From Phycisphaerales bacterium (GTDB lineage: Bacteria; Planctomycetota; Phycisphaerae; Phycisphaerales; SM1A02): a stretch of 41,389 nt of DNA. The DNA is taken from positions 1 through 41,389 of the forward strand of contig JASMLG010000064.1 in the NCBI GenBank assembly GCA_030748805.1. The letters run 5' to 3'. The notes below the pieces were generated by a model. The model did not search any database, had not been told where the DNA came from, and saw only the letters and a program-made list of their open reading frames with translations. Shown one piece after another: positions 24,072-34,083 of this stretch (position 1 is the first letter of the stretch; every line of letters starts with the position of its first letter). A program made the position numbers and the translations under genes.

Positions 24072-25802
24072 TTATTCAACAGTTGCAAGGTAATCTGTTG
24101 ATGACTCAACACCGAGATAATTGAGGGTCTCGTCAATAATGTCCCGAACTACTGGACCAGCCACTATTCCTCCATAGTGCGCAATTGATTTGTCAGGGTC
24201 ATCTATGACACATAGCACAACTATTTCTGGGTTATTCAAAGGAGCTCCTGCGATAAAACTTGCAATATATCTATCTTCAAAGTATCCCTTGCCATCAATT
24301 TTTGGTAGTTGAGCAGTTCCTGATTTTCCAAATAGTTCATACTGCTTGCTTTGTGCTTTCCTTCCAGTGCCCTCAGTCATGACCTTGCCCATTATTTGTC
24401 TTGTGAGTGCAGCAGTTTTTTTTGTAATAGCATTTCTGACAATTTCTACATCATCTTGTTTTGCAACGGTGAACTGTAATTGGGGAACAGTTCCATCTCT
24501 TGCGAATGCTGAGAATCCTTGTACCATTTGAAGTGGAGTGACAGCAATTTCGTGCCCCATTGAAACGGATGTCTGAGTGTAATCGCTCCAATTTGATTTA
24601 GATGTGACAATCCCTTTTGTCTCTCCACCAATTCCAATGTGTGTTTTCTCTCCAAAGCCAAATTTTCTAACAGCATCTTGAAGTTGAGCATGAGAAAGTC
24701 GTTCGGCAACGATTGCCATTCCACTGTTCATTGATTTGACAAGAACTTTCTTCCAAGAAGATGGTCCATAGTAATGAGCATCTCGGATAACCCGTCCAAA
24801 ACTTGTCTTGTGTGGTTGGCTTATAGGTGTAGGTAATATCTCATCAATTGTTGCAATTCCTAACTCTGTGGCTATAGACCAGATAAACGGTTTGAATGTT
24901 GAGCCCGGCTCATACGGATCTGTAACGCACCTGTTTCTACCTAGTCGAATATTTATGTCTCTATTTGGATCGGTCGGTTGTTGTGACCAGCCATCTCGAG
25001 GGTTTAAGATGTCTACCATTGCTAGGATTTCACCCGTAGATGGGTTTGCAACAATAACTCGACCACCACCCGCATTACACCGTTTCACTTCCTCGCTTAA
25101 TCTGTTTGTAGCAATATCTTGTATTACTACATCTATCGAGAGTTGTATATCTTCGCCATTTGTCGCGGGCTTGAAATGTTCGGGTGAAACCCAGATCGTT
25201 TTCCTTGACGAATCACGTTTACGGATAAATGTTCCAGAGTCACCAGTTAGGGGTTCATTATATTCATTTTCAATTCCAGCAAGACCGGAATGTTCTGTAC
25301 CTACAAACCCAATTAAAGCGCCACCAATATCTCCATGAGGATATTCACGAACAAGTGTTTGCTCCATGCCAATTGCTCTGATTTTTAATTGTTTAGCAAT
25401 TTCATATTGTTTATCACTAAGTATTTTCTGAATAACAACATATTTGTTTTTTGGTTTTGAGCGAATTAATCGTTCAATTTCTGCTGGCGTCACGTCCAAG
25501 AATTCGCCTAATATAAGAGCAATATTTTCTGGGTCTTCAGTGAGTGATGGATCTACAAAAAGTGTGTATCCAATCATGCTTGCGGCGAGTACTCTGCCGC
25601 GTCGGTCAAGTATTTTCCCGCGTTTTGCTAATTGTCTTGATGTGCTGTTTACAGGCACTGAGTGAATTAGAAGTTTTTTAGGGGGAGAAATTGATAAATC
25701 TAATACTTTGTATATTCCCCCAGACAACATTACTGTGACAAAAACAGTTGCCAGAATAGATACGACAAGGACTCTTTTTTTAGCAGATTCATTTTGTCCC
25801 AT
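24072..25802 (-). CDS. ftsI: Division-specific class B penicillin-binding protein (FtsI/PBP3-like)
   Basis: A 576-residue septal peptidoglycan transpeptidase. A short cytoplasmic tail and a transmembrane helix (about 10-32) lead to the pedestal domain (RGKILDRRGRVLAAS at 61-75, the class B hallmark). The transpeptidase domain carries STFK (Ser301-Lys304), SMN (357-359) and KSGT (493-496), all three active-site motifs intact. There are no PASTA repeats. It overlaps the upstream FtsL-like gene by 14 nt and is the last gene of the sucA-to-ftsI run. Position next to rsmH and an FtsL-like gene supports FtsI rather than an elongation PBP2. Confidence 0.93.
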   Translation of the reverse strand: MGQNESAKKRVLVVSILATVFVTVMLSGGIYKVLDLSISPPKKLLIHSVPVNSTSRQLAKRGKILDRRGRVLAASMIGYTLFVDPSLTEDPENIALILGEFLDVTPAEIERLIRSKPKNKYVVIQKILSDKQYEIAKQLKIRAIGMEQTLVREYPHGDIGGALIGFVGTEHSGLAGIENEYNEPLTGDSGTFIRKRDSSRKTIWVSPEHFKPATNGEDIQLSIDVVIQDIATNRLSEEVKRCNAGGGRVIVANPSTGEILAMVDILNPRDGWSQQPTDPNRDINIRLGRNRCVTDPYEPGSTFKPFIWSIATELGIATIDEILPTPISQPHKTSFGRVIRDAHYYGPSSWKKVLVKSMNSGMAIVAERLSHAQLQDAVRKFGFGEKTHIGIGGETKGIVTSKSNWSDYTQTSVSMGHEIAVTPLQMVQGFSAFARDGTVPQLQFTVAKQDDVEIVRNAITKKTAALTRQIMGKVMTEGTGRKAQSKQYELFGKSGTAQLPKIDGKGYFEDRYIASFIAGAPLNNPEIVVLCVIDDPDKSIAHYGGIVAGPVVRDIIDETLNYLGVESSTDYLATVE

Positions 25803-26022
25803 TGGTTTTTTCTACTGTTGTAAGTACTGATTTTTTGATATTTGGAGAACAGGCGATTTCAATTTTTATTGATAAAGCATCAATGGCTGAGTTGCATGTA
25901 TCAATTTCTCGGTGCAACTGTGTCATCTCATTAACAGTATTAATCTGCGCTTGGCGAATCGAAAGCAAAACAAGAGCTGCGAATGTAATACACAAGACGG
26001 TAAAAATAAGTTTTCTTGACAT
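25789..26022 (-). CDS. ftsL: Small bitopic protein, probable FtsL
   Basis: A 77-residue protein with an N-terminal transmembrane helix (about 5-21; LIFTVLCITFAALVLLS) followed by a helical, coiled-coil-like segment (about 24-55; VNEMTQLHREIDTCNSAIDA). There is no family signature beyond size and topology, but FtsL is poorly conserved and lies between rsmH and ftsI in most division clusters; here it overlaps ftsI by 14 nt and follows the LysM gene by 1 nt. FtsL would join FtsB and FtsQ to activate FtsWI. The symbol is assigned from position and topology, so it is an inference. Confidence 0.6.
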   Translation of the reverse strand: MSRKLIFTVLCITFAALVLLSIRQAQINTVNEMTQLHREIDTCNSAIDALSIKIEIACSPNIKKSVLTTVEKTNGTK

Positions 26023-26023
26023 G

Positions 26024-26650
26024 CTACTTGGGGTATTTCAAAATCATTCCAGGTCTAATTCGATCTGGGTTTGGCATAACATCCTTGTTGAAATTAATGA
26101 GAACTTGGGTCATTTTTGTTGTACCCATAATTTTTTGAGCAATTTCAGAAAGTGTATCACCAGATTTGACCTTGTAAGTTCCAACGTTATTTATGATTTG
26201 TTCTTTGATTAGGGGTTTTTCACTCTGTTCTATCTGTTGAACGGGGACGACTGAAGAAACAAGTGACTTTCGGTTTGGCAAAGCAATTCTGGAACCTACT
26301 TCAATGTCGTTAGGGTTTGAAAGACCATTCCAGATTGCAACTGAAGATGCTAGCCCAGAATCACCATAGAAATTTCTGCAAATTGCTCTTAATGTTTCAC
26401 CTTGTTGTACAAGGTGAATGTAATCGCCAGATTGGTTTAATGTGGGTTCATCTTTGGCATGTGGAGGTGGTCCATCGACAAGAACAGTTGTGCCTACAAG
26501 CGGGGGGGTTGGGACATTTGATCCTAGGGCAGCAACTTCTCGATGTGATGCAATTGAAAAGTGATCTGCGACTAACATTCCTACAAAGATTAGTAATCCA
26601 AATGCGATGACAATAGAGAGTTTGTTTTCACGAGTCATAAATGTAACCAA
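26024..26650 (-). CDS. LysM-domain membrane-anchored protein in the division cluster
   Basis: A 208-residue protein with an N-terminal transmembrane helix (about 12-29), a proline-rich linker, and two LysM peptidoglycan-binding modules: about 77-125 (YIHLVQQGETLRAICRNFYG, then IWNGLSNPNDIEVGSRIALP) and about 157-207 (TYKVKSGDTLSEIAQKIMGT, then NRIRPGM-like end). The start is TTG at 26650, with AGGA 5 nt upstream; the first ATG (26638) is too far from it. It sits between rsmH and the FtsL-like gene and probably binds septal or general cell wall, possibly localising at division sites (inferred). Confidence 0.82.
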   Translation of the reverse strand: MVTFMTRENKLSIVIAFGLLIFVGMLVADHFSIASHREVAALGSNVPTPPLVGTTVLVDGPPPHAKDEPTLNQSGDYIHLVQQGETLRAICRNFYGDSGLASSVAIWNGLSNPNDIEVGSRIALPNRKSLVSSVVPVQQIEQSEKPLIKEQIINNVGTYKVKSGDTLSEIAQKIMGTTKMTQVLINFNKDVMPNPDRIRPGMILKYPK

Positions 26651-26675
26651 TCAGTTCCTTCATTCACAGTGCTTC

Positions 26676-27593
26676 TTACAGTAGTTCAACTGCGCGAAGT
26701 TTGGCTGAGCGAGAGCGCGTATTCAGAGCGATCTCTTCTTCAGAAGCTCGGAGTGGCTTTCTAGTCAACCTTGTAGCCAAACCATCTTTTTCAAGGGCAA
26801 CGAAGGACTGTTTTACACGTCGATCTTCAAGCGAGTGAAAACTTATCACTGCAATTCGAGCACCATGATTTAGCCAACCGCCTACGGTGACCTTACGGCA
26901 GCCCATCTTGATTTCAGCGAGTAATGCATCTAGAGCCGCGAGTTCGCCATTTACCGCGATTCGCAACGCCATAAAGGTTCGCGTTGCTGGATTCATGCGG
27001 GATGTCCGAGCTCGTGGTCCGTAAGCTTCACGCACTATTTGTGCTAGATGAACCGTAGTTAAAATCGGCTCTTTTTCCCTCTCATGTACAATTTTTCTAG
27101 CAATTCGTCTAGAGAATGGTTCTTCGCCAAATTGGTAGATGATGTCAGCAATATCTTTTTCTGATGAACTTTTGAGTAAGTCGGCTGCAGTTTCACCTGA
27201 ACTGTGATCTAAACGCATATCAAGAGGACCGTCTTCCATAAAACTTAGCCCCCTAGCAGGATTATCCATTTGGTTTGAAGCAAAGCCCAGATCAGCAAGT
27301 ACACAATCTGCTTTTAAGGATAACTTTTCTAACTCTGAAGCAACACCTGTAAAATTTGAGTGAATTGGAATAACTGTTACACCTAGTTTCTTGACTCGAT
27401 CTGATGCATATTTCAGATTTAATTCGTCTAAATCAAATAGAACAACTGTTGTTTTCTTACCTGCTAACTTGGCAAGTTCATACGAGTGTCCTCCTCTTCC
27501 AGCAGTGAGGTCGACTAAAACTTCTTCTTTTTTTGGATTAAGGAGGTCTATGACCTCCTTTGATAAAACTGGAAAGTGTCCAAATTCGCTCAT
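26676..27593 (-). CDS. rsmH: 16S rRNA m4C1402 methyltransferase
   Basis: A 305-residue SAM-dependent enzyme (formerly MraW) that N4-methylates C1402 in the ribosomal P site. Motifs: HFPVLSKEVIDLL at the start, SAM-binding VDLTAGRGGHS (27-37), LADLGFASNQMDNPARGLSF with the family's D-x-G-x-SS-Q-D-x-RGFS pattern, and the C-terminal ISFHSLEDRRVKQSF. In most bacteria it lies at the head of the division cluster after mraZ; here no mraZ is present and sucB precedes it by 2 nt. The LysM gene follows 25 nt later. Confidence 0.95.
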   Translation of the reverse strand: MSEFGHFPVLSKEVIDLLNPKKEEVLVDLTAGRGGHSYELAKLAGKKTTVVLFDLDELNLKYASDRVKKLGVTVIPIHSNFTGVASELEKLSLKADCVLADLGFASNQMDNPARGLSFMEDGPLDMRLDHSSGETAADLLKSSSEKDIADIIYQFGEEPFSRRIARKIVHEREKEPILTTVHLAQIVREAYGPRARTSRMNPATRTFMALRIAVNGELAALDALLAEIKMGCRKVTVGGWLNHGARIAVISFHSLEDRRVKQSFVALEKDGLATRLTRKPLRASEEEIALNTRSRSAKLRAVELL

Positions 27594-27595
27594 GT

Positions 27596-28783
27596 TTATA
27601 GTCCGAGTAGTAGCCGTTCAGGATCTTCAATGCAATTTTTCACATGAACCAAAAAACCAACTGCTCCTTCTCCATCGACAAGTCGATGATCATAACTCAG
27701 TGCAAGGTACATCATTGGTCTTAGAACTATCTGACCTGGGTTATCAGGGTCTTCGACTGGTCTGTTTTGAATTCTGTGTAGTCCGAGAATGCCGCTTTGC
27801 GGTGGGTTTAGTATTGGTGTTGACATCATTGATCCATAGACACCTCCATTACTAATCGTGAAAGTACCTCCGGTCATATCGTCTATTGACAATGTGCCAT
27901 CCCTTGCCTTTTCTGCAAGGTTTTTAATAGTTAGTTCTACTTCAGCGAATGACATTCTGTTTGCATCACGAATTATCGGTACAACCAGACCTCTGTCTGT
28001 GCCAACTGCGACTGACATATCAACGTATTCATGATATTCAATTTCGTTTTCTATTAAAGAAGCGTTGACTATTGGCCATGCATTAAGAGCAGAGACACAT
28101 GCCTTTGTAAAAAATGACATAAAACCAAGGTTAACACCATAACGATCGTTGAATTCTTCTTTGTGCAATTTCCTCAAAGAAATTACCTTGCTCATATCAG
28201 CTTCATTAAAGGTTGTAAGCATTGCCGCAGAATGTTGAGCTTCTACTAACCTTTCAGCAATTCGTTTGCGAAGAACAGACATCTTCTCTCTGCGAGTTCC
28301 TCTGCTAAAAACTCCTGTTGGATTGGCAATTTCTGTTATAGAATCTGGCGGTGTCTTGTCTGCGCTTAAAACGTCTGATTTCGTAATTCGTCCAGATGGC
28401 CCTGACCCATCGATGTCTTCAAGAGAAACCCCTAAGTCGTCGGCAACCTTGTGAGCAAGTGGAGTTGCCTTTCGTGTTTGAGCAGCCGAAGCAACAGTTT
28501 CTGTCGTAACATCAAGAGTTGCAGTTGTTTCATCAATCGGTTTCTCTGTGTTATCGTCAATCGTTCCGATTGTGTCACCAATTTTGCACTCTTCACCAGA
28601 GTGTTTGGTTATTGTAAGAACACCAGATATTGGGGCGGGTAGTTCTTGGGTTACTTTGTCTGACTCAACTTCTACAAGTGGATTGTCCATTTCAACCCAC
28701 TGTCCATCTTTGGATAGCCATTGACCCAATACAACTTCTGTAATGGATTCTCCAAGTGTTGGAATTGTAATTTGTGTTGTCAT
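27596..28783 (-). CDS. sucB: Dihydrolipoyllysine succinyltransferase, E2 of 2-oxoglutarate dehydrogenase
   Basis: A 395-residue E2 of the TCA-cycle 2-oxoglutarate dehydrogenase. One lipoyl domain (1-75, Lys43 in [12 protein letters not shown]), a binding domain at about 105-140 ([20 protein letters not shown], then [13 protein letters not shown]), then the catalytic domain with the E2o-type segment [20 protein letters not shown] and DHRLVDG (His366, Asp370). The lipoyl start [12 protein letters not shown] is the E2o form rather than the E2p form seen in pdhC of this window. It overlaps the sucA stop by one base (TAATG), so the pair is coupled. Confidence 0.95.
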   Translation of the reverse strand: MTTQITIPTLGESITEVVLGQWLSKDGQWVEMDNPLVEVESDKVTQELPAPISGVLTITKHSGEECKIGDTIGTIDDNTEKPIDETTATLDVTTETVASAAQTRKATPLAHKVADDLGVSLEDIDGSGPSGRITKSDVLSADKTPPDSITEIANPTGVFSRGTRREKMSVLRKRIAERLVEAQHSAAMLTTFNEADMSKVISLRKLHKEEFNDRYGVNLGFMSFFTKACVSALNAWPIVNASLIENEIEYHEYVDMSVAVGTDRGLVVPIIRDANRMSFAEVELTIKNLAEKARDGTLSIDDMTGGTFTISNGGVYGSMMSTPILNPPQSGILGLHRIQNRPVEDPDNPGQIVLRPMMYLALSYDHRLVDGEGAVGFLVHVKNCIEDPERLLLGL

Positions 28784-31536
28784 TATGTTGTTGGTAATCC
28801 TATAGCTTCGATTAGGATACGTCTTTGTTCAATATTGTGCATTTTATTTGATGCAACTGCGGGAGAAGAACACGGTCTCCTGCAAACACGAGTGAGTTGT
28901 ATATCTAAATTATCTCTAAATGCTGCATCTATGTATCTCCACGCTCCCATATTTTCTGGTTCTTCTTGGACAAACATGAATTCGGATACAGGGTAACGAT
29001 TTAATATTGCATTCAATGTGATTTCTGGAAAAGGGTAAAGTTCTTCAATTCTAACGATAGCAATTGTGTTGCCTTTATCAGCCCTTCTTCTGAAGTCGAT
29101 TAAGTCATAGTAAATTTTCCCAGAGCAGAATATGACACGTTTAATAATTGAAGGGTTGTTGTTTGGTTCATCGATAACAGTTCTAAAGCCATCTTCGGTT
29201 AATTCGGTAATTAAAGAAGTTGCTTCAGAATGTCGGAGTAAACTTTTTGGAGACATCACAACCAAGGGTTTTCTAAAGTTCCATTTTATTTGTCTTCTAA
29301 GTGCATGAAAAATTTGAGCTGGTGTCGTTGGGAAAATAACAGACATATTGTGATTTGCACAAAGCGCAAGAAAACGTTCTAGTCGGGCTGATGAGTGTTC
29401 AGGTCCTTGCCCCTCATATCCATGTGGAAGTAACATCACTAGCCCAGACGCACGTTTCCACTTTACTTCGGCTGAAGCAATAAATTGATCAATAATAACT
29501 TGAGCTCCATTTGCGAAGTCACCAAATTGTGCTTCCCACACAACTAACATCTGAGGGTCACCAAGCGAGTATCCATATTCAAATCCTAAGCATGCACTTT
29601 CGGTCAATGGGCTATTGTGGACACACATCAGGGCTTGGTCGTCGCTAATGCTATTTAGCGGTATCATCGTTTCATCTGTTTCGGTATCTACAATTACCGC
29701 ATGCCTATGGCTAAATGTTCCCCTTTCTACATCTTGTCCTGTAAGACGTACAGGACTGCCTTCTTCAAGTAAAGTCCCGTATGCTAGAAGTTCACCCAAT
29801 CCCCAGTCAATCTTAGAATTATTTAAGGCAATGTTTTTTCTATTTGATAACAAGTTTTTCAGTTTGGGGTGATAAGAAAAGTTCTCAGGTATTTGACTTA
29901 AAGCATTAACTATTTTTGAAATAAGTTCTGAGGAGACAGCTGTGTTCGCCTTTCTTTGAGTTGGATCTCCGCGAAGACCTTCCCAGACGGTTGTTTGACG
30001 ATATGGCGGAATCATCGGTGCAACTGGATGTTCAACAGTTCTCTGTTGGGATTCGTTTAAAGTTGAGCGAACTTCTTCAGTTATTACTTTGCGTTTTTCA
30101 GGAGTAATAACTCCTTGTGCAATCAAATTGTCAGCATACTTATCAGTGACGGATTTCATCTTACGGATAGTTTTATACATTAGTGGTTGTGTATAAGATG
30201 GTTCGTCGGATTCGTTATGCCCATGTTTTCTATAACTCCATAAATCAATAACAACATCGTTGTGAAAAGTTTGTCGATATTCAACGGCCATTCTCACTGC
30301 GTGAACACATGCTTCAGGGTCGTCGCCATTAACATGAAAGATTGGTGCGCTAACCATTTTTGCAATATCTGTGCAATACTTTCCACTGTAACTGTCTCTT
30401 GGATTTGTAGTGAAACCGATTTGGTTATTCACGATGAAGTGGACAGTTCCGCCAACGGTGTATCCATCTAGATGAGCCATGTTGAACATCTCTGCAACTA
30501 TTCCTTGGCCAGGAAAACTTGCGTCTCCATGAATAATTAGTGGAATACACAACTCGCGGTTTTCGTTATGTTGTATGCGTTGTCTTGCTCTTGTTTTCCC
30601 GAGTACAACAGAATGTCCAAATTCAAGATGTGAAGGATTTGATGCAAGGGTAACGTGAACGGGTTTGTTGTTATCTGTAATTACGTCGGAACTGAATCCA
30701 AGGTGATATTTGACATCTCCGCCACCACCTACGTAATCTTCAGCCCAACTCTCTTCGAATTCAGTGAACAGTTGGTCGTATGTTTTATTGAGTATGTTTA
30801 CAAGAACATTTATACGACCCCGATGAGCCATACCAATAGTTACAACTTCAACATTGTGGTCACCTGCTCTGTTTATTAATTCTCGAATCATAGGGATTAG
30901 TGATTCACTGCCTTCAATACTGAATCTCTTTTTTCCTATGTATCTAGTTGCGCAAAAATGTTCAAGCGCAGTTGTTTCGATAAGTTTTCGAAGTATTTGA
31001 CACTTAGTTGATGAATCGAAGGACGGCTTATTTGAAATTGGTTCCATCTGTTGTTGTAGCCATCTTCGTTGTTCTGTATTTTCTATGTGAAGATATTCAA
31101 CTCCAATATGTTTGCAATATGTCTCATCAAGTCGATTGATAATATCTCGAAGTTTTGATGGGTTTTGCATTTCAAGGTGACCCGGATCAAACATGTCATC
31201 AAGTTGAGATTCTGATAAGTTGAAAGCCGAAAGTCGTAGTTGTTTGTCAGTTCTTGGAGCGATCCCAAGAGGATCTAAGTCGGCTGCGTAATGCCCTGCT
31301 GATCTATAGTGATAAATAAGAGAGTCGACATTAACTTGATCTTCTCTTATGCAGTCGGAGGTTGCATTTCCGAGTTCAAAACCACTAAAAAAATCTCTCC
31401 ATTCTTGCGAGACAGATAGTGGATTGTCTTTCCAAGACCTTCTAAGGTTATCTAGATACTCAGAATTCCAAGAGTTTATTGATGGTGCAATCGTTGCTGG
31501 GGTCTTTGCCGCAGTGGATTGATTTTCGGGCTGCAT
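28783..31536 (-). CDS. sucA: 2-oxoglutarate dehydrogenase E1 component
   Basis: A 917-residue thiamine-diphosphate-dependent E1 that decarboxylates 2-oxoglutarate. The N-terminal segment ([20 protein letters not shown]) is the short E2-binding arm typical of OdhA/SucA. Core motifs: [17 protein letters not shown], the TPP site [18 protein letters not shown] with [10 protein letters not shown], and [11 protein letters not shown]. The C-terminal half ([40 protein letters not shown]) is the transketolase-like second part. Length is normal. AGGA lies upstream of the ATG. It is first of the run sucA-sucB-rsmH-LysM-ftsL-ftsI; E3 is elsewhere. Confidence 0.96.
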   Translation of the reverse strand: MQPENQSTAAKTPATIAPSINSWNSEYLDNLRRSWKDNPLSVSQEWRDFFSGFELGNATSDCIREDQVNVDSLIYHYRSAGHYAADLDPLGIAPRTDKQLRLSAFNLSESQLDDMFDPGHLEMQNPSKLRDIINRLDETYCKHIGVEYLHIENTEQRRWLQQQMEPISNKPSFDSSTKCQILRKLIETTALEHFCATRYIGKKRFSIEGSESLIPMIRELINRAGDHNVEVVTIGMAHRGRINVLVNILNKTYDQLFTEFEESWAEDYVGGGGDVKYHLGFSSDVITDNNKPVHVTLASNPSHLEFGHSVVLGKTRARQRIQHNENRELCIPLIIHGDASFPGQGIVAEMFNMAHLDGYTVGGTVHFIVNNQIGFTTNPRDSYSGKYCTDIAKMVSAPIFHVNGDDPEACVHAVRMAVEYRQTFHNDVVIDLWSYRKHGHNESDEPSYTQPLMYKTIRKMKSVTDKYADNLIAQGVITPEKRKVITEEVRSTLNESQQRTVEHPVAPMIPPYRQTTVWEGLRGDPTQRKANTAVSSELISKIVNALSQIPENFSYHPKLKNLLSNRKNIALNNSKIDWGLGELLAYGTLLEEGSPVRLTGQDVERGTFSHRHAVIVDTETDETMIPLNSISDDQALMCVHNSPLTESACLGFEYGYSLGDPQMLVVWEAQFGDFANGAQVIIDQFIASAEVKWKRASGLVMLLPHGYEGQGPEHSSARLERFLALCANHNMSVIFPTTPAQIFHALRRQIKWNFRKPLVVMSPKSLLRHSEATSLITELTEDGFRTVIDEPNNNPSIIKRVIFCSGKIYYDLIDFRRRADKGNTIAIVRIEELYPFPEITLNAILNRYPVSEFMFVQEEPENMGAWRYIDAAFRDNLDIQLTRVCRRPCSSPAVASNKMHNIEQRRILIEAIGLPTT

Positions 31537-31619
31537 CTGGTAGCAAATCCTGTTTTCTATGCTCTAAAACCGTAAATACTATCACAAATTAGGTTTTTAA
31601 GATTATTCTCTAACTCCGT

Positions 31620-33905
31620 TCATAGCATAGAGATGGGGTCTATATCTACTGCAAGATTACGATCTTGTTTAACGGTCTTTCTTACTTTTGATAGAAATGC
31701 TTGAATTGATTTTGAAGTTGGAGAAATAACTGTAACATCGAAACGAAAGCGATCCGCAATTCGTGGCAATACACATGCAGCTGCTTCAGAAACAACAACG
31801 CTATCTGTTGCGATTGATTTCAGTCTGCTAGAGAGTGAATCTGCTCGACCAGCCGCGTGATCAAACTTTTGATCCTTGATTATGAAGCGCGCCATTCTTG
31901 TCGCTGGTGGTAATTGAGATAGTTGCCTGAACTCAATTTCATTATTTGCAAATTGTTCATACTCTCCTTTACTTGCTAGCAAGATTGGAGGAGAGTTTGG
32001 ATTAAATGTTTGTATCACCGCAGTGGCAACTCCTTCTCCTCTGCCGCATCTCCCGCATACCTGTGAAACAAGTTGGTAAGTTCTTTCTGATGCTCTGAAG
32101 TCAGGCAAATCAATTGCTGTGTCTGCATCAATTACTCCTACAAGTTTTACATTTGGGAAATCAAGCCCCTTAGCAATCATTTGTGTTCCTAGAAGAATTT
32201 TAATTGTTCCATCTCTAAACTTGTCGAGCATGTCGTGAAGGTCACTAGATTTTCTAGTTGTATCTGAATCAAGACGTGCTATTTGTTCAGCGGGTATTTG
32301 TAATGTTTCATGTAGTTCGGCTTCTACTTTTTGAGTTCCAACTCCAAGTTGTATTACTTTTTTCCCACAATCAGGACATTTGTTTGGAACTCGTTGCTCA
32401 ACCCCACAGTGGTGGCATCGAACGAATCCCGCTTGTTCAAGCGGCTTCCGGCGATGATAAACCATAGATGAGTCGCAATGTTCACATTTGAGAATCCATC
32501 CACAAGTCCTATTGGCACAGACAATCCAAGGAGCAAAACCGCGACGATTCAAAAGCAAAAGAACTTGTCCATCAGTTGCTATCGTCTTGTGAATTTCCGT
32601 TTCTAGGAGCGAACTTAATATTGGATATCCTATTTCTCCATTTACTCGCTCTTTGTGCATGTTCACGATTTCAATAGATGGTGATACTAAACCCGGTGCG
32701 CGTTTTGTTAATACATGCAATTTCGATACATTGCGCTTTGTGGCATTCCACCATGACTCCATAGATGGTGTGGCTGAGCCCAAAATAATTGGACAGTCAT
32801 TCATCCACGCTCTTCTTATTGCTACATCTCGACCATGATATCTAGGGGCTTGGTCTTGTTTGAATGAACTGTCATGTTCTTCATCAACAATGATTAATCG
32901 TAGTTGCTTTTTGGGAATTGGAGCGAAAACTGCACTTCGCGCTCCTAAAACAATGTCTGCATTGCCATCAGCTACAAGAGACCACTGTTGGTGTCGTTGT
33001 GATTTAGTTAGCGCTGAGTGTAGAATTGCAATACGTTTGTTGGGGAACCTTCCCATCAAGCGAGCTGCGGTTTGAGGAGTTAGTGAAATCTCAGGGACTA
33101 GAACAAGAGCAGTTCCACCGTTTTCAATTGCTTGTTCGATTATACGAATATATATTTCGGTTTTTCCAGAACCAGTAACACCGAATAATAAGTGAGAGGA
33201 ATATCCATTTTGTATTTCACTTCCGATTGATTCAATTATTTTATGTTGTTCTTGAGTAAGGTTTGCTGGCGTTGAAGTATCAAGGGATTGTTTAAACCAA
33301 GTCGCCTCAACTCTTGTTACATGATGACAAGTTAGTTTCCCGTGTTTAACAAGTCGATCTATTGGTCCTTTACTTCCTAATCCAGCCAATTTCATTAGTT
33401 TGCGGGGTTCGATGGGACGTTCATTTTGAGGTATCGATGAAATACAATCAAGAACTGATTGCTGTTTATTAGTAATATGAACATCGGTTGGTGGACTATC
33501 TGAAATGTCAACTAATTGTCTTGTGACAAGACCAGTTCCATGTCGAACTGGTCCAGGTAGCATTGTTGCAAGAGTAGGTCCGATTGGTGTGAAGTAATAA
33601 TCACTCATCCATTTTGCAAGATTTACAAGTTCTTCTGGAAGGGCAATCGTGTCACGATCCTTATCTATTATTTGTTTTGCTTCTTGTCCTTTTGGTAAGA
33701 CCGGGGAAGTGTCGTTGATCTCAAGAACCCACGCTTTTGTTGGGGTGTTGCCTTTTCCAAGAGGAACAGTTACTAGTTGACCAAAAGAGATAGGAAACAA
33801 ACGCTTAGGTATTCCATAAGTTAGCCCTTCGGGAAAGATATCAACCGCTCTCTCGACTGCGACCTGCGCGAACGCAACTGATGGTTCATCAAATAACCCA
33901 ACCAT
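31620..33905 (-). CDS. priA: Primosomal protein N' (replication restart helicase)
   Basis: A 761-residue 3'-5' DNA helicase that reloads the replisome at stalled forks. The N-terminal DNA-binding part (1-100) includes RLFPISFGQLVTVPLGKG. The helicase core has Walker A GVTGSGKTE (242-250), DEEH (341-344), and the two zinc-binding Cys clusters CANRTCGWILKCEHCDS and CHHCGV-CPDC (about 445-500). Later motifs are GTQMIAKGLDFPNV and QVCGRCGRGEG. There is no ribosome site before the ATG; TATGCT lies 8 nt upstream. It is divergent from carA across a 178-nt gap that contains the long palindrome. Confidence 0.95.
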   Translation of the reverse strand: MVGLFDEPSVAFAQVAVERAVDIFPEGLTYGIPKRLFPISFGQLVTVPLGKGNTPTKAWVLEINDTSPVLPKGQEAKQIIDKDRDTIALPEELVNLAKWMSDYYFTPIGPTLATMLPGPVRHGTGLVTRQLVDISDSPPTDVHITNKQQSVLDCISSIPQNERPIEPRKLMKLAGLGSKGPIDRLVKHGKLTCHHVTRVEATWFKQSLDTSTPANLTQEQHKIIESIGSEIQNGYSSHLLFGVTGSGKTEIYIRIIEQAIENGGTALVLVPEISLTPQTAARLMGRFPNKRIAILHSALTKSQRHQQWSLVADGNADIVLGARSAVFAPIPKKQLRLIIVDEEHDSSFKQDQAPRYHGRDVAIRRAWMNDCPIILGSATPSMESWWNATKRNVSKLHVLTKRAPGLVSPSIEIVNMHKERVNGEIGYPILSSLLETEIHKTIATDGQVLLLLNRRGFAPWIVCANRTCGWILKCEHCDSSMVYHRRKPLEQAGFVRCHHCGVEQRVPNKCPDCGKKVIQLGVGTQKVEAELHETLQIPAEQIARLDSDTTRKSSDLHDMLDKFRDGTIKILLGTQMIAKGLDFPNVKLVGVIDADTAIDLPDFRASERTYQLVSQVCGRCGRGEGVATAVIQTFNPNSPPILLASKGEYEQFANNEIEFRQLSQLPPATRMARFIIKDQKFDHAAGRADSLSSRLKSIATDSVVVSEAAACVLPRIADRFRFDVTVISPTSKSIQAFLSKVRKTVKQDRNLAVDIDPISML

Positions 33906-33913
33906 AATTTGAA

Positions 33914-33919
33914 AGCATA
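33914..33919 (-). promoter_or_regulatory. Candidate -10 of priA
   Basis: TATGCT on the minus strand ends 8 nt before the ATG at 33905. It is 4/6 to consensus and no -35 or ribosome site is clear; start-site mapping would be needed to accept it. Confidence 0.28.
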
Positions 33920-34004
33920 CGGTTTGTTGACTAGAAATGCTTACATCAAGTCAAAATACCTAATACTTGTTTTTTCCCTACACCTAGAATAAAAAGAAAA
34001 GTAA

Positions 34005-34053
34005 AAGTGACAGCCACCAAGTGGTGACAGTCACCACTTGGTGGCTGTCACTT
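34005..34053. repeat. Perfect 24-bp inverted repeat with one-base centre (49-bp palindrome) between priA and carA
   Basis: The left arm 34005-34028 and right arm 34030-34053 are exact reverse complements around A34029. Inside each arm CACCA and TGGTG alternate (for example CACCAAGTGGTG on the left), so each arm is itself nearly palindromic. On the minus strand the hairpin is followed by a T-rich run (about 33982-34004), as in an intrinsic terminator; on the plus strand it ends 16 nt before the extended -10 of carA. It could be an operator, a cruciform or a barrier to antisense reading from carA into priA. No second copy was noticed in the window. Confidence 0.9.
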
Positions 34054-34068
34054 GATGGTAGTTGGTTG

Positions 34069-34077
34069 TGCTAGAAT
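34069..34077 (+). promoter_or_regulatory. Extended -10 of carA (leaderless)
   Basis: TGCTAGAAT fits TGnTAnAAT and ends 6 nt before the ATG at 34084, so transcription is expected to begin on the start codon. There is no Shine-Dalgarno. The palindrome covers the region where a -35 box would lie. Confidence 0.5.
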
Positions 34078-34083
34078 GTAACG

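Noticed and set aside
24808..25338. 176-codon plus-strand frame
   Set aside because: Antisense to the transpeptidase part of ftsI; composition follows the shadow of the real gene.
34005..34053. Terminal inverted repeat of an insertion sequence
   Set aside because: There is no transposase, no target duplication, and the two arms are separated by a single base.
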